A DNA stretch of 64,000 nt from Beijerinckiaceae bacterium RH AL1 (GTDB lineage Bacteria > Pseudomonadota > Alphaproteobacteria > Rhizobiales > Beijerinckiaceae), in NCBI GenBank assembly GCA_901457705.2, contig LR590083.2, forward strand, positions 1,860,597 through 1,924,596, written 5' to 3'. Below are positions 57,129-64,000 of the stretch, piece after piece (position 1 is the first letter of the stretch; each line of letters opens with the position of its first letter). The position numbers and the translations under genes are program-made. Under the pieces are notes generated by a model. The model worked only from the letters and a program-made list of their open reading frames with translations. It searched no databases and had not been told where the DNA came from.

Positions 57129-57160
57129 GCTGCGATGCAACCTAAATATTGCATCGCAGC
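57129..57160. promoter_or_regulatory. 12-bp perfect inverted repeat, probable operator
   Basis: GCTGCGATGCAA (57129-57140) and TTGCATCGCAGC (57149-57160) flank an 8-base AT-rich spacer. The right arm holds a -35-like TTGCAT; a TAGCTA -10-like box follows 16 bp on (57171-57176), 22 bp before the next start codon. No T tract follows, so a terminator is unlikely. It fits a repressor or activator site for the gene at 57198. Confidence 0.5.
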
Positions 57161-57197
57161 GAAACGCGCTTAGCTATCTCCGCGGGAGATCTTTGAC

Positions 57198-57395
57198 ATG
57201 AACATGCACGCACACACCGGGATCGTCGTGCCGGAACGGGCGCCGTCGGCGTCCTCGCCGGTCGCCTCGGACCGCATCCGCGCCCTGGCGATCCGCGCCA
57301 TCGAGGGCGCGCCGGCGCTCACCGCCGGCGAGATGCGCGAGCTGGCGGAAGCCATCCTCGAGCACAACGCCCGCTCCGAGGCCGCCGAGGACTGA
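57198..57395 (+). CDS. Small hypothetical protein
   Basis: A 65-residue product (MNMHAHTGIVVPERAPSAS...) with a helical second half, RIRALAIRAIEGAPALTAGE and MRELAEAILEHNARSEAAED. A GGGAGA ribosome site lies before ATG 57198 and a large inverted repeat overlaps its presumed promoter. The family is unknown. Confidence 0.6.
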   Translation: MNMHAHTGIVVPERAPSASSPVASDRIRALAIRAIEGAPALTAGEMRELAEAILEHNARSEAAED

Positions 57396-57507
57396 TCGGC
57401 CGGCTAACGGACGCCTGGCGTACCGCCGCGCAGCACGCGGCGTATGCGACTACCAGCCGCGACCGCGAAGGCCGCGGCCGCCCTGCCCTACTTGATTGGG
57501 AATGCGG

Positions 57508-57735
57508 TCAGTTCAGCCCGCGCCACGCCGGCCGCTGGGTGGCGCCGGTCGCGGCCGCACACGACGAGCCCGTGATGTCGGCAATGCAGACCTCGCGATC
57601 CGCCATGCGGGTGCCGGTCTGGGTCTCGCCGCTCCGCTCGAAGCTGTAGACGCCCTTGATCGCGCGGTCGGCCATCGCGCCGCTCATCGTAAAGAGCGAC
57701 GCGGCGATGGCGACGGCAACTGCAAAAGTCCTCAT
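57508..57735 (-). CDS. Small exported hypothetical protein
   Basis: A 75-residue protein with a signal peptide (FAVAVAIAASLFTMSGAMA) and two Cys in the short mature part (REVCIADITGSSCAAATG). A GGAGAGAAAGAG ribosome site precedes ATG 57735. The family is unknown; periplasmic. Confidence 0.65.
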   Translation of the reverse strand: MRTFAVAVAIAASLFTMSGAMADRAIKGVYSFERSGETQTGTRMADREVCIADITGSSCAAATGATQRPAWRGLN

Positions 57736-57810
57736 CTCTTTCTCTCCTCTGTTCGTGCGGGGAGAATAGAGGCGTCGCAGGGCCCAGGTTTTTCCGCTCT
57801 GTAACAAAGC

Positions 57811-59439
57811 ATGTGGTCGAAGGCGCCAGGGCGGAGACTTGCTACGGCGGTCTGCGAGCGCGCATCTCATACCGTCGTTCTAAGACTTCGATCGCCTCGT
57901 ACTTTTCCACTCGCAGCGTATGGTGCTCGCAATTTCCGCGAGCGGCCCGCGGACGCCTCGACGGCCACGTCTTCGAGACCCGTAGTCGCAATTGATGCCC
58001 CGAGCTTCATTTCTCCCCGCCTGAAGCCGCTGCCTTTGTACCTTTGGTGCCGCCTGCTCATCCGTCGGCAGCGCCTGGCGCAGGCCGAGCTCAAGCTGTC
58101 GGATGCCATCGCGGACTATCCTTGCCATGCAGGGCTTTTGCGGGCGGCGGCCGTCGTTGCCCAGAACCAGGGGCGGTATGCGGAGGCGGTGGCGCGGTGG
58201 TGCGCTCTCTGCGACCTCCAGCCCGACCTGCACGTGGCCTGGGGCAACCTGGCCGCCTGCCAGCGCTTGCTGCATCGGCTTCCCGACGCGTCGCGCTCCG
58301 TCGCCAGGGCGCTTGCGCTGGCGCCTGAGAAGGCCTGGCTCAAGACGGAGGCGGCGCGCATTTTCGATCAGCTGGGCGAGCCGGAGCGCTCGGCGCCACT
58401 CTGGACGGAGCTGCTCGACCGGCCGGGCGCCTCCGCCGAGACATGGCAGGGCTTCATCGAGGCCGAGCTGCGGCTGGGTCATCTCGATGCCGCCGAACGC
58501 GCCCTGGCGACGGCCTCGTCGCGCTTTCCCGCCCACCGCAACATTCTCGCGGCGCGCGGCGCCGTCGCGATGTATCGCGACGACTGGGAAGCGGCCTCCG
58601 ACATCTGGTCGCGCTACGCGACGCTTTACCCCGACGATTGGGTGGGCGGCTTCTACCACGAGCGGGCCGCGACGATGCTGCAGTTCGAGCGGGCCGAGCG
58701 GCAGCTTCCGCAGCCCTCCTACGCCCCCGTCGCCGTCGGCCATGTCGAGGACGAGAGCCTCCGCCAGCTGATGCTGCGGTTCGAGAGCCTTGGCGAGGAT
58801 TGCGAGTTCGGCAGCGTGCAGCGCCGCTACGGCGCGGAGCCGCTCGGCCTGCTGCGCTGGAACGACACCAGCTATGCCAACCTCGCCGCGGCACTCGAGC
58901 AGGATTTCGCGGGCTGCGGCTCGCCCGAGACGACCGTGCTCGACTTCGGCGAGATCGACGAGGTCTACGTGCGCGATCGGCGCTGGGACCTCGGCATGCA
59001 CACGTTCCTGTTCGCCCGCGAGGTCTCGCTGGACGCCCTGTTTCCGAAGATGTGCCGGCGGCTCGTCTTCCTGCGCGACAAGTTCATCGACGATCTCGCG
59101 GAAGGCTCGAAGATCCTGGTCTTCAAGTCGGATGCCATCAACATCCGCGAGCTGCAGCACCTGCACAGCCTCCTGCGGGCGACCGGGCCGGCGCGGTTGC
59201 TGCACGTGCGGCACGGCCACTGGGCCGGCCTGCAGGGCTGGCCCCGCGGCGAGCCTGGCGAGGTCAAGGCGATCTCGCGCGACCTCTTCGTCGGCTACAT
59301 CAGCCGGATGGGCGATCTCGAGGACATCTGCTTCGACGAGTGGGTCGGCCTGTGCCGAAGCGCCGTCGAGGCGACGACGCGCGACGCGCAGCGCCTCGAA
59401 GGCGTGGCCGACGCTACTCCGAGATGTTCCCCGCCCTGA
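57811..59439 (+). CDS. TPR protein with a C-terminal GEDCEFG domain
   Basis: A 542-residue protein. TPR-like helical repeats cover ~90-290 (AELKLSDAIADYPCHAGLL, YAEAVARWCALCDLQPDLHVAWGNLAACQRLL and so on). The C-terminal ~220 residues open with RFESLGEDCEFGSVQRRYG and GLLRWNDTSYANL, a domain I have seen in alphaproteobacterial proteins linked to polysaccharides and glycosyltransferases but whose function I do not know. The first ~60 residues are poorly coding-like, so the real start may lie downstream of 57811. Its last 26 bp overlap the convergent regulator gene. Confidence 0.7.
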   Translation: MWSKAPGRRLATAVCERASHTVVLRLRSPRTFPLAAYGARNFRERPADASTATSSRPVVAIDAPSFISPRLKPLPLYLWCRLLIRRQRLAQAELKLSDAIADYPCHAGLLRAAAVVAQNQGRYAEAVARWCALCDLQPDLHVAWGNLAACQRLLHRLPDASRSVARALALAPEKAWLKTEAARIFDQLGEPERSAPLWTELLDRPGASAETWQGFIEAELRLGHLDAAERALATASSRFPAHRNILAARGAVAMYRDDWEAASDIWSRYATLYPDDWVGGFYHERAATMLQFERAERQLPQPSYAPVAVGHVEDESLRQLMLRFESLGEDCEFGSVQRRYGAEPLGLLRWNDTSYANLAAALEQDFAGCGSPETTVLDFGEIDEVYVRDRRWDLGMHTFLFAREVSLDALFPKMCRRLVFLRDKFIDDLAEGSKILVFKSDAINIRELQHLHSLLRATGPARLLHVRHGHWAGLQGWPRGEPGEVKAISRDLFVGYISRMGDLEDICFDEWVGLCRSAVEATTRDAQRLEGVADATPRCSPP

Positions 59440-59761
59440 TGTTGCGCGCCCGCACCGCCGCCTCAAGCCGGCGGCGACGGCGTCCGTAGAGCGAGCGCGC
59501 CTCGCGCATCTCGGCATCGGCGGTGAGGACGATCGTCCACTTCGGCGGATCGGGCGCGCGCCTGGCGACGAGGTCGATGCCGAGCGCCTCGAAGGCGCGC
59601 AGCACGTGGCCGATCTCGAGCGTCGCCTTGCCGTTCTCGAGCGACGAGATCCATTGCCGCGAGACGCCGGCGGCGCGGGCGACGTCGCTCTGCTTCAGCC
59701 GCAGGTAGCTGCGGCAGGCCGCCGCCTCGCGACCGATGTCGCGCGGTGTCCTGATGTCCAT
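59414..59761 (-). CDS. HipB/Y4mF-like XRE helix-turn-helix regulator
   Basis: A 115-residue XRE-family DNA-binding protein. The HTH spans ~22-60: LRLKQSDVARAAGVSRQWISSLENGKATLEIGHVLRAFEALGI. This layout matches HipB-type antitoxins (y4mF group), which normally pair with HipA; no hipA lies on either side. GGGAGGGTGAC before ATG 59761 decides the start. Palindromic GTGTCG...CGACAC motifs are clustered upstream. Confidence 0.85.
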   Translation of the reverse strand: MDIRTPRDIGREAAACRSYLRLKQSDVARAAGVSRQWISSLENGKATLEIGHVLRAFEALGIDLVARRAPDPPKWTIVLTADAEMREARSLYGRRRRRLEAAVRARNIRAGNISE

Positions 59762-59788
59762 GTCACCCTCCCTCGGTGGCGGATTGCG

Positions 59789-59998
59789 GTGTCGAGCGCC
59801 GACACGGCCGCGCGCTTCGGCGGCTCGGTGCCGACGCGGCGCGGACCCGCGTCCGCGAACGGCGACGCCGGCGCGACCGCGTGTCGTCGTGCGGCGACAC
59901 CTGTGTGGTCGGTGCCGGCGAGCGACGACGGGAGCTGGGCCCGTGTCGCCGTGCGGCGACCGCGCGAAGGCAGCCAACCTCTTGCGGCGACACGTGTA
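59789..59998. promoter_or_regulatory. Cluster of GTGTCG-N-CGACAC palindromes
   Basis: Site 1 (59789-59805) is GTGTCG, 5 bp, CGACAC; site 2 (59881-59900) is GTGTCG, 8 bp, CGACAC; site 3 (59943-59962) is GTGTCG, 8 bp, CGACCG; a half site GCGGCGACAC lies at ~59984-59994. Site 1 is 28 bp before the HTH gene start. They are candidate operators for the regulator itself. Confidence 0.45.
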
Positions 59999-60094
59999 TT
60001 TCGATCGGGCCATTCATCGGCGGGCTTGCAAGGCTGTCGCGGATCAGGTAATACTACCGAGATCGCGGAAGGCCGGCAAGCGAGGCGGCGCGAC

Positions 60095-61192
60095 CTACTC
60101 CACGACGATGCGGGGCGCCTGGCGCTGCCTTGCGCCTTCGAGCCCGGCGCGGACGCGGCCGGCGATCTCGCGGTAGGCCTGCCCCGCGGCGCTGTCGGGC
60201 GCCACCGCCACCGTCGGGCGGCCGGCGTCGGCCTGCTCGCGGATCTGCAGGGCGAGCGGCACCTCGCCGAGGAAGGGAACGCCCATCGCCTCCGCCTCGT
60301 GGCGGGCGCCGCCGTGGGCGAAGATGTCGGAGCGGCCCTGGCAATGCGGGCAGACGAAGTAGGACATGTTCTCGACGACGCCGAGGATCGGCACGCTGGT
60401 CTTCTGGAACATCGTGACGCCGCGCCGTGCGTCGATCAGCGCGAGGTCCTGCGGCGTCGAGACGATGACCGCGCCGGCGAGCGGCACGCTCTGGGCGAGC
60501 GTCAGCTGCGCGTCGCCGGTGCCGGGCGGCATGTCGACGACAAGGCAGTCGAGCTCGCCCCAGTCGACCTCGCGCAGCAGCTGGTTGATGGCGCTCATCA
60601 CCATCGGCCCGCGCCAGATCATCGCCTCGCCCTCGGGCACCAGGAAGCCGATCGACATCGCCTTGAGGCCGAAGACGTAGAGCGGCTTCAGCATCTTGCC
60701 CTCGAGCTCGGGCTTGACGCCGTCGAGCCCGAGCAGGCGCGGCAGCGAGGGGCCGAAGACATCTGCATCGAGAAGGCCGACCCGCCAGCCCGAGGCGACG
60801 AGGCCGAGCGCGAGGTTCACCGCCGTCGTCGACTTGCCGACGCCGCCCTTGCCCGACGCGACCGCAATGATGCGGGCGACGCCGGGGACGGCGAGGTTTT
60901 TTGGCGCCGCGGGGCGGTGGCCCTGCGCCGGGCGCGTGGGAGCATCGGGCTTCTCGGCCGTCAGCGTCACCACGGCGCGCTCGACGCCGGGCAGCGCGGC
61001 GACCTGCTTCTCGGCCTCGGCGCGCATCGTCTCCATCGCCTCGGCGAGGCGCGGATCGCCGGTGAGCGCCAAGAACACCTTGCCTTCACGGATGGTGAGG
61101 CCGGCGATGCCGTTGCTGCGCGACACGCAGGTCCGCCCGTCCGGCCCCGCGACGGTGCTCAAGGCCTCGAGCACTTCCTGTTCGGTGATCAT
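60095..61192 (-). CDS. apbC: Mrp/NBP35 family Fe-S carrier ATPase (ApbC)
   Basis: A 365-residue P-loop ATPase that carries Fe-S clusters to targets. An N-terminal MIP18/DUF59-like domain (~1-85) precedes ASGKGGVGKSTTAVNLAL (deviant Walker A), VGLLDADVFGPSLPRLLG, VVDMPPGTGDAQLTL and the cluster-binding VENMSYFVCPHCQGR (CxxC). The ATG chosen sits 14 codons inside a longer frame and fits the family. Confidence 0.95.
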   Translation of the reverse strand: MITEQEVLEALSTVAGPDGRTCVSRSNGIAGLTIREGKVFLALTGDPRLAEAMETMRAEAEKQVAALPGVERAVVTLTAEKPDAPTRPAQGHRPAAPKNLAVPGVARIIAVASGKGGVGKSTTAVNLALGLVASGWRVGLLDADVFGPSLPRLLGLDGVKPELEGKMLKPLYVFGLKAMSIGFLVPEGEAMIWRGPMVMSAINQLLREVDWGELDCLVVDMPPGTGDAQLTLAQSVPLAGAVIVSTPQDLALIDARRGVTMFQKTSVPILGVVENMSYFVCPHCQGRSDIFAHGGARHEAEAMGVPFLGEVPLALQIREQADAGRPTVAVAPDSAAGQAYREIAGRVRAGLEGARQRQAPRIVVE

Positions 61193-61328
61193 TCCTGCAA
61201 CGCAATCCCGGGCCGGTGTGACGACGCACGTCATATAAGGGGAACCGGCGTCCCGCGCACCCGCCGGGCCGGCGATCGCGCCCCGCCGTCACGAGAGCGA
61301 CGGAATTCGCGCTTAGGCGCCACCGCGC

Positions 61329-62129
61329 ATGTCGAACTCGAAAGAACGCCCGCGCGCATCGCGCCGTGCCTGTATGGCTGTGATGCTCGCCGCGGTCATC
61401 GGCGCCCTTCCCTGCCGGGCTTCCGAGGTGCCGCAGCACCTGACGATCGCCAGCGAGGGGGCGCGGCCGCCCTACAACTACTTCGACGGCGACAAGCTGG
61501 CGGGCTTCGAGATCGACCTCGGCCACGACCTCTGCCGGCGCATGGCGGTGACCTGCACCTTCGTGCCGGAGAGCTGGGACGACCTGATCCCCGGCCTCGT
61601 CGCGCGGCGCTACGACGCCTTCATGGCGGCGATGGAGATCACGCCGGCGCGCGAGGCGCTGATCGACTTCTCGGCGCCCTACGTGCGGATGCCGTCGGCC
61701 TTCCTGGTGCGCAAGGACACCGACCTCAGGGACGCGACGCCCGACGCGCTGGCCGGCCGCCGGATCGGCGTCGAGAAGGGCGGCACGCACGAGACCTTCC
61801 TGCGCAAGATCTACCCGGCCTCGAAGATCGCCACCTACGGGTCGTTCGCGGACGCGGTGCTCGACCTCGAAGCCGGCCGCGTCGATGCGGTGATCGGCGA
61901 CAAGGACGCGGTCGTGGCCTTCCTCGACACGCGGCGCGACGCCAGCTGCTGCAAGGTGCTGGCCGACGTGCCGCGCTACCCCGCCTTCTTCGGCAACGGG
62001 ATCGGCATCGGCCTGCGCAAGGGCGATACGGCGCTGAAGACCGCCTTCGACAGGGCGCTCGTCGCCAGCATGGCCGACGGCACCTTCACCAAGATCCGCG
62101 AGCGATATTTCAAGTTTTCGATCAACTGA
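61329..62129 (+). CDS. Polar amino acid-type periplasmic binding protein
   Basis: A 266-residue exported binding protein (SBP_bac_3 fold): signal peptide with LAAVIGALPCRASEVP, then LTIASEGARPPYNYFDGDKLAGFEIDLGHDLCRRM, RYDAFMAAMEITPAREALIDFSAPY and GRRIGVEKGGTHETFL. It is like lysine/arginine/ornithine receptors, but there is no permease or ATPase gene nearby. It lies ~145 bp before the carrier-protein operon on the same strand; a link to amino acid loading there is only a guess. Confidence 0.88.
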   Translation: MSNSKERPRASRRACMAVMLAAVIGALPCRASEVPQHLTIASEGARPPYNYFDGDKLAGFEIDLGHDLCRRMAVTCTFVPESWDDLIPGLVARRYDAFMAAMEITPAREALIDFSAPYVRMPSAFLVRKDTDLRDATPDALAGRRIGVEKGGTHETFLRKIYPASKIATYGSFADAVLDLEAGRVDAVIGDKDAVVAFLDTRRDASCCKVLADVPRYPAFFGNGIGIGLRKGDTALKTAFDRALVASMADGTFTKIRERYFKFSIN

Positions 62130-62273
62130 TTGGAATGTTGGTTAATACGAATTAAGCATCCAAGCTTCAAGCCGTTTGCAAACGAGCTACCATGAACGCT
62201 TAAAGTCCGACCTTTCGGCGAGTGTTACTTGATTCGTTACGGCTCCGGCGTTTTCTGTTGGGCGTTGGAGGCA

Positions 62274-62522
62274 ATGATGTTGCAGACTATCCGAGCCCTT
62301 ATCGCCGACCATGGCCGGCTTCCCGTCGCCGTCGAGACGCTGTCGAACGGCCAGGATCTCTACGCCGCCGGTCTCACGTCGTTTGCGGCCGTGCAGCTGA
62401 TGCTCGCTCTCGAGGACGCGTTCGACGTCGAGTTTCCGGAGCAGATGCTGAACCGTCGCTCGTTTGCGAGCATCGACGCGATCGCCGGCTGCCTCCAGCA
62501 GCTCGTGCCGGAGGCGGCATGA
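62274..62522 (+). CDS. Acyl carrier protein-like carrier protein
   Basis: An 82-residue carrier domain: MMLQTIRALIADHGRL, then LSNGQDLYAAGLTSFAAVQLMLALEDAFDVEFPEQML. The Ser of AAGLTS is the expected phosphopantetheine site (usual DSL/GLTS motif). GGAGG precedes the ATG pair at 62274. It overlaps the next gene by ATGA. By position next to an amino acid:CP ligase it is most likely the aminoacyl carrier protein of that pair. Confidence 0.88.
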   Translation: MMLQTIRALIADHGRLPVAVETLSNGQDLYAAGLTSFAAVQLMLALEDAFDVEFPEQMLNRRSFASIDAIAGCLQQLVPEAA

Positions 62523-63706
62523 TGACCGTCCAGACGACCGCCGACAGTGGCAAGAAGCTCGCCGAGCGTGGCGCCGAGGCGGCCGCGATCGCCGCCAGGC
62601 ACGCCGGCGACGTCGACGCGAACCGGCGCTTCCCGCGCGAGGCGATCGACGCGATGAAGCAGGGGCGCCTTCTCGGCGCGATGATCCCCGTCGATCTCGG
62701 CGGCGAAGGCGCGAGCCTCGCCGACATCGCCGAGATCTGCTCGCTGCTTGGCCAGCAGTGCTCCTCGGCCGGCATGGTCTACGCGATGCACCAGATCCAG
62801 GTGTCGAGCCTCGCGCTGCACGCGCAGACGAGCGAGTGGCACCGCACCTTCCTGCGCCGCGTCGCCGAGGAGCAGCTGCTGCTCGCCTCCGCGACGTCGG
62901 AGGCCGGCGTCGGCGGCGACCTGCGCACCTCGCTCTGCGCCGTCGAGCGCGACGGCGACACCTACCATCTCGAGAAGAACGCCTCGGTCATCTCGTATGG
63001 CCAGGACGCCGACGCGATCCTCGCAACGGCGCGCCGCGAGCCGGACTCGCCGACCTCCGACCAGGTGCTGGTCGTGGTGATGAAGGAGCACTGCTGGCTT
63101 GAGCGCACGACCCAGTGGGACACGCTGGGCATGCGCGGCACCTGCTCGGAGGGCTTCAAGCTGAAGGCGACGGGGCCCGCCTCGCACATCCTGCCGAAGC
63201 CGTTCGCCGAGATCGCCGCGCATTCGATGCTCGCGACCTCGCACCTCCTCTGGGCGTCGCTTTGGTACGGCATCGCGCTCTCGGCGGTGCACAAGGCGCA
63301 GGCCTTCGTGCGGGCCGAGGCGCGCAAGAAGCCGAACGAGAAGCCGACCGGCGCGATCCGCATCGCCGAGGCCGCAAGCCAGCTGCAGATGATGAAGTCG
63401 ATGGCCCGCGACGGGCTCAACCGCTACGAGACGGCGCAGGCCGATGCCGACGAGCTGACCTCGGTCGGCTTCGCGGTGGCGATGAACAACGTCAAGGTCG
63501 CGACGTCGCAGATCGCGATCGACATCGTCAACAAGGCGATGATCGTCTGCGGCATCGCCGGCTTCCGGAACGACACGCCCTACTCTCTCGGCCGTCAGTT
63601 CCGCGACATCCTCTCGGCGCAGGTCATGATCAACAACGACCGCATATTCGGCAACACGTCGAACCTGCTGCTCGTGCATCGGCTCGACAACCGCCTCGTC
63701 GCCTGA
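62519..63706 (+). CDS. Acyl-CoA dehydrogenase family protein
   Basis: A 395-residue protein of the acyl-CoA dehydrogenase flavoprotein fold: N-terminal helices (FPREAIDAMKQGRLLGAMIPVDLGGEGASLADIAEICSLLGQQCSSAG), a beta-domain with LASATSEAGVGGDLRTS and MRGTCSEGFKLKA, and a C-terminal helical domain (CGIAGFRNDTPYSLGRQFRDILSAQVMINNDRIFGNTSNLL). It is coupled to the carrier protein by an ATGA overlap, so it may oxidise an amino acid held on that carrier; this is inference. Confidence 0.88.
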   Translation: MMTVQTTADSGKKLAERGAEAAAIAARHAGDVDANRRFPREAIDAMKQGRLLGAMIPVDLGGEGASLADIAEICSLLGQQCSSAGMVYAMHQIQVSSLALHAQTSEWHRTFLRRVAEEQLLLASATSEAGVGGDLRTSLCAVERDGDTYHLEKNASVISYGQDADAILATARREPDSPTSDQVLVVVMKEHCWLERTTQWDTLGMRGTCSEGFKLKATGPASHILPKPFAEIAAHSMLATSHLLWASLWYGIALSAVHKAQAFVRAEARKKPNEKPTGAIRIAEAASQLQMMKSMARDGLNRYETAQADADELTSVGFAVAMNNVKVATSQIAIDIVNKAMIVCGIAGFRNDTPYSLGRQFRDILSAQVMINNDRIFGNTSNLLLVHRLDNRLVA

Positions 63707-63760
63707 GCGGCGCGACGCGCGAGACCAAACCTTTTTTGCAAGCGAAAGCGAGCCCTTGCC

Positions 63761-64000
63761 ATGTGCATGGTGTGCGGTGATTTCCTGGACGGCCTCATGA
63801 CGAAGGGGCTCTTGTTCGACATGGGCGTGCCCGGCCTCTACGGCCGCTCCGGCACGTTCGAGGACGTGGTCGAGCGCTTGACCGCGTTGATCACCCGCCT
63901 CGGCGCCGACGCCAAGCCCGAGGTGCTGCGCTTCCCGCCCGGCATGAACCGGGTCGACCTCGAGCGCTCGGGCTACCTCAAGAACTTCCCGGACATGGCG
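63761..64000 (+). CDS. Amino acid--[carrier protein] ligase, N-terminal part (runs off the right edge)
   Basis: The open frame begins at ATG 63761 (MCMVCGDFLDGLMTKG) and is uncut to the window end, 80 codons. Seen: VPGLYGRSGTFEDVVERLTALI, PEVLRFPPGMNR and LERSGYLKNFPDMA. From memory these match the class II synthetase-like aa:CP ligases of Bradyrhizobium (Bll0957) and Agrobacterium (Atu2573), seryl-tRNA synthetase homologues that load Gly or Ala on a carrier protein instead of tRNA. The Met at residue 13 is another possible start. Confidence 0.8.
   Translation, partial: MCMVCGDFLDGLMTKGLLFDMGVPGLYGRSGTFEDVVERLTALITRLGADAKPEVLRFPPGMNRVDLERSGYLKNFPDMA

Noticed and set aside
62142-62155. A possible third CtrA site (TTAA...TTAA) upstream of the carrier-protein operon
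   Set aside because: The spacing is six bases, not seven, so it does not meet the consensus.

Overview
The window is GC-rich chromosomal DNA (73% in a hand-counted stretch at 6601-6660) from an alphaproteobacterium, most likely of the order Hyphomicrobiales (Rhizobiales). Pointers are the DUF2155, DUF2842, ATP12 and NDUFS4-like genes, a class I polyhydroxyalkanoate synthase, an Irr/ICE-like box in front of a suf operon, CtrA-type boxes, RIME-like palindromes and an amino acid:carrier-protein ligase locus as known from Bradyrhizobium and Agrobacterium. The genus cannot be told. There is no prophage, CRISPR array, rRNA or intact IS element.

Layout, left half. 1-13.8 kb is housekeeping: enolase end, a PRISE-type reductase, a CoA-binding protein, a B12-binding radical SAM enzyme resembling hopanoid methylase, rplM-rpsI, phaC, a FAH-fold hydrolase with a cupin protein, argC, hom, a LysM protein and a LOG-family protein. 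14.1-19.8 kb holds tRNA-Cys, tRNA-Asn, tyrS, a strikingly AT-rich foreign membrane-protein gene (16.4-17.3 kb), a fatty-acid-hydroxylase-type membrane enzyme and DUF2155. 19.8-28.4 kb holds a Crp/Fnr regulator, a hydrolase and the Fe-S assembly operon (cysteine desulfurase, sufB, sufC, sufD, sufS, sufT) with two palindromic repeats inside it. 28.4-38.5 kb holds metY, a K+ channel, an epoxide-hydrolase-like gene, a TAXI-like secreted protein, a small-RNA candidate, tRNA-Asp, ctaA, mazG and a double cold-shock protein.

Near 38.84 kb a gene-poor stretch carries a 28-bp sequence matching the XerCD dif site. GGGNAGGG octamers (KOPS-type FtsK signals) lie almost only on the plus strand to its left and only, with one exception, on the minus strand to its right. 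I infer that the replication terminus of the chromosome is here. Gene orientation leans the same way.

Right half. 38.9-44.5 kb: phnP-like, tatD, metG and holB (one minus-strand cluster) and a UbiH-type monooxygenase. 44.5-50 kb is a patchy accessory zone: a frameshifted SUMF1-domain gene, tRNA-Arg, tRNA-Pro, a free-standing FtsH N-terminal module, three overlapping tiny membrane genes, and a dead ATP-dependent DNA ligase whose two ends flank an SDR gene. 50-61.2 kb: pirin, a pair of 140-bp direct repeats, glgX, ATP12 with a HAD phosphatase, DUF971, moaA, a TPR protein, a HipB-like regulator with repeated palindromes, and an Mrp/ApbC ATPase. The window ends in a translationally coupled carrier protein/acyl-CoA dehydrogenase pair followed by the start of an amino acid:[carrier protein] ligase. 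That set is biochemically proven as a pair in related bacteria but its product is unknown, and it is the most promising system here.
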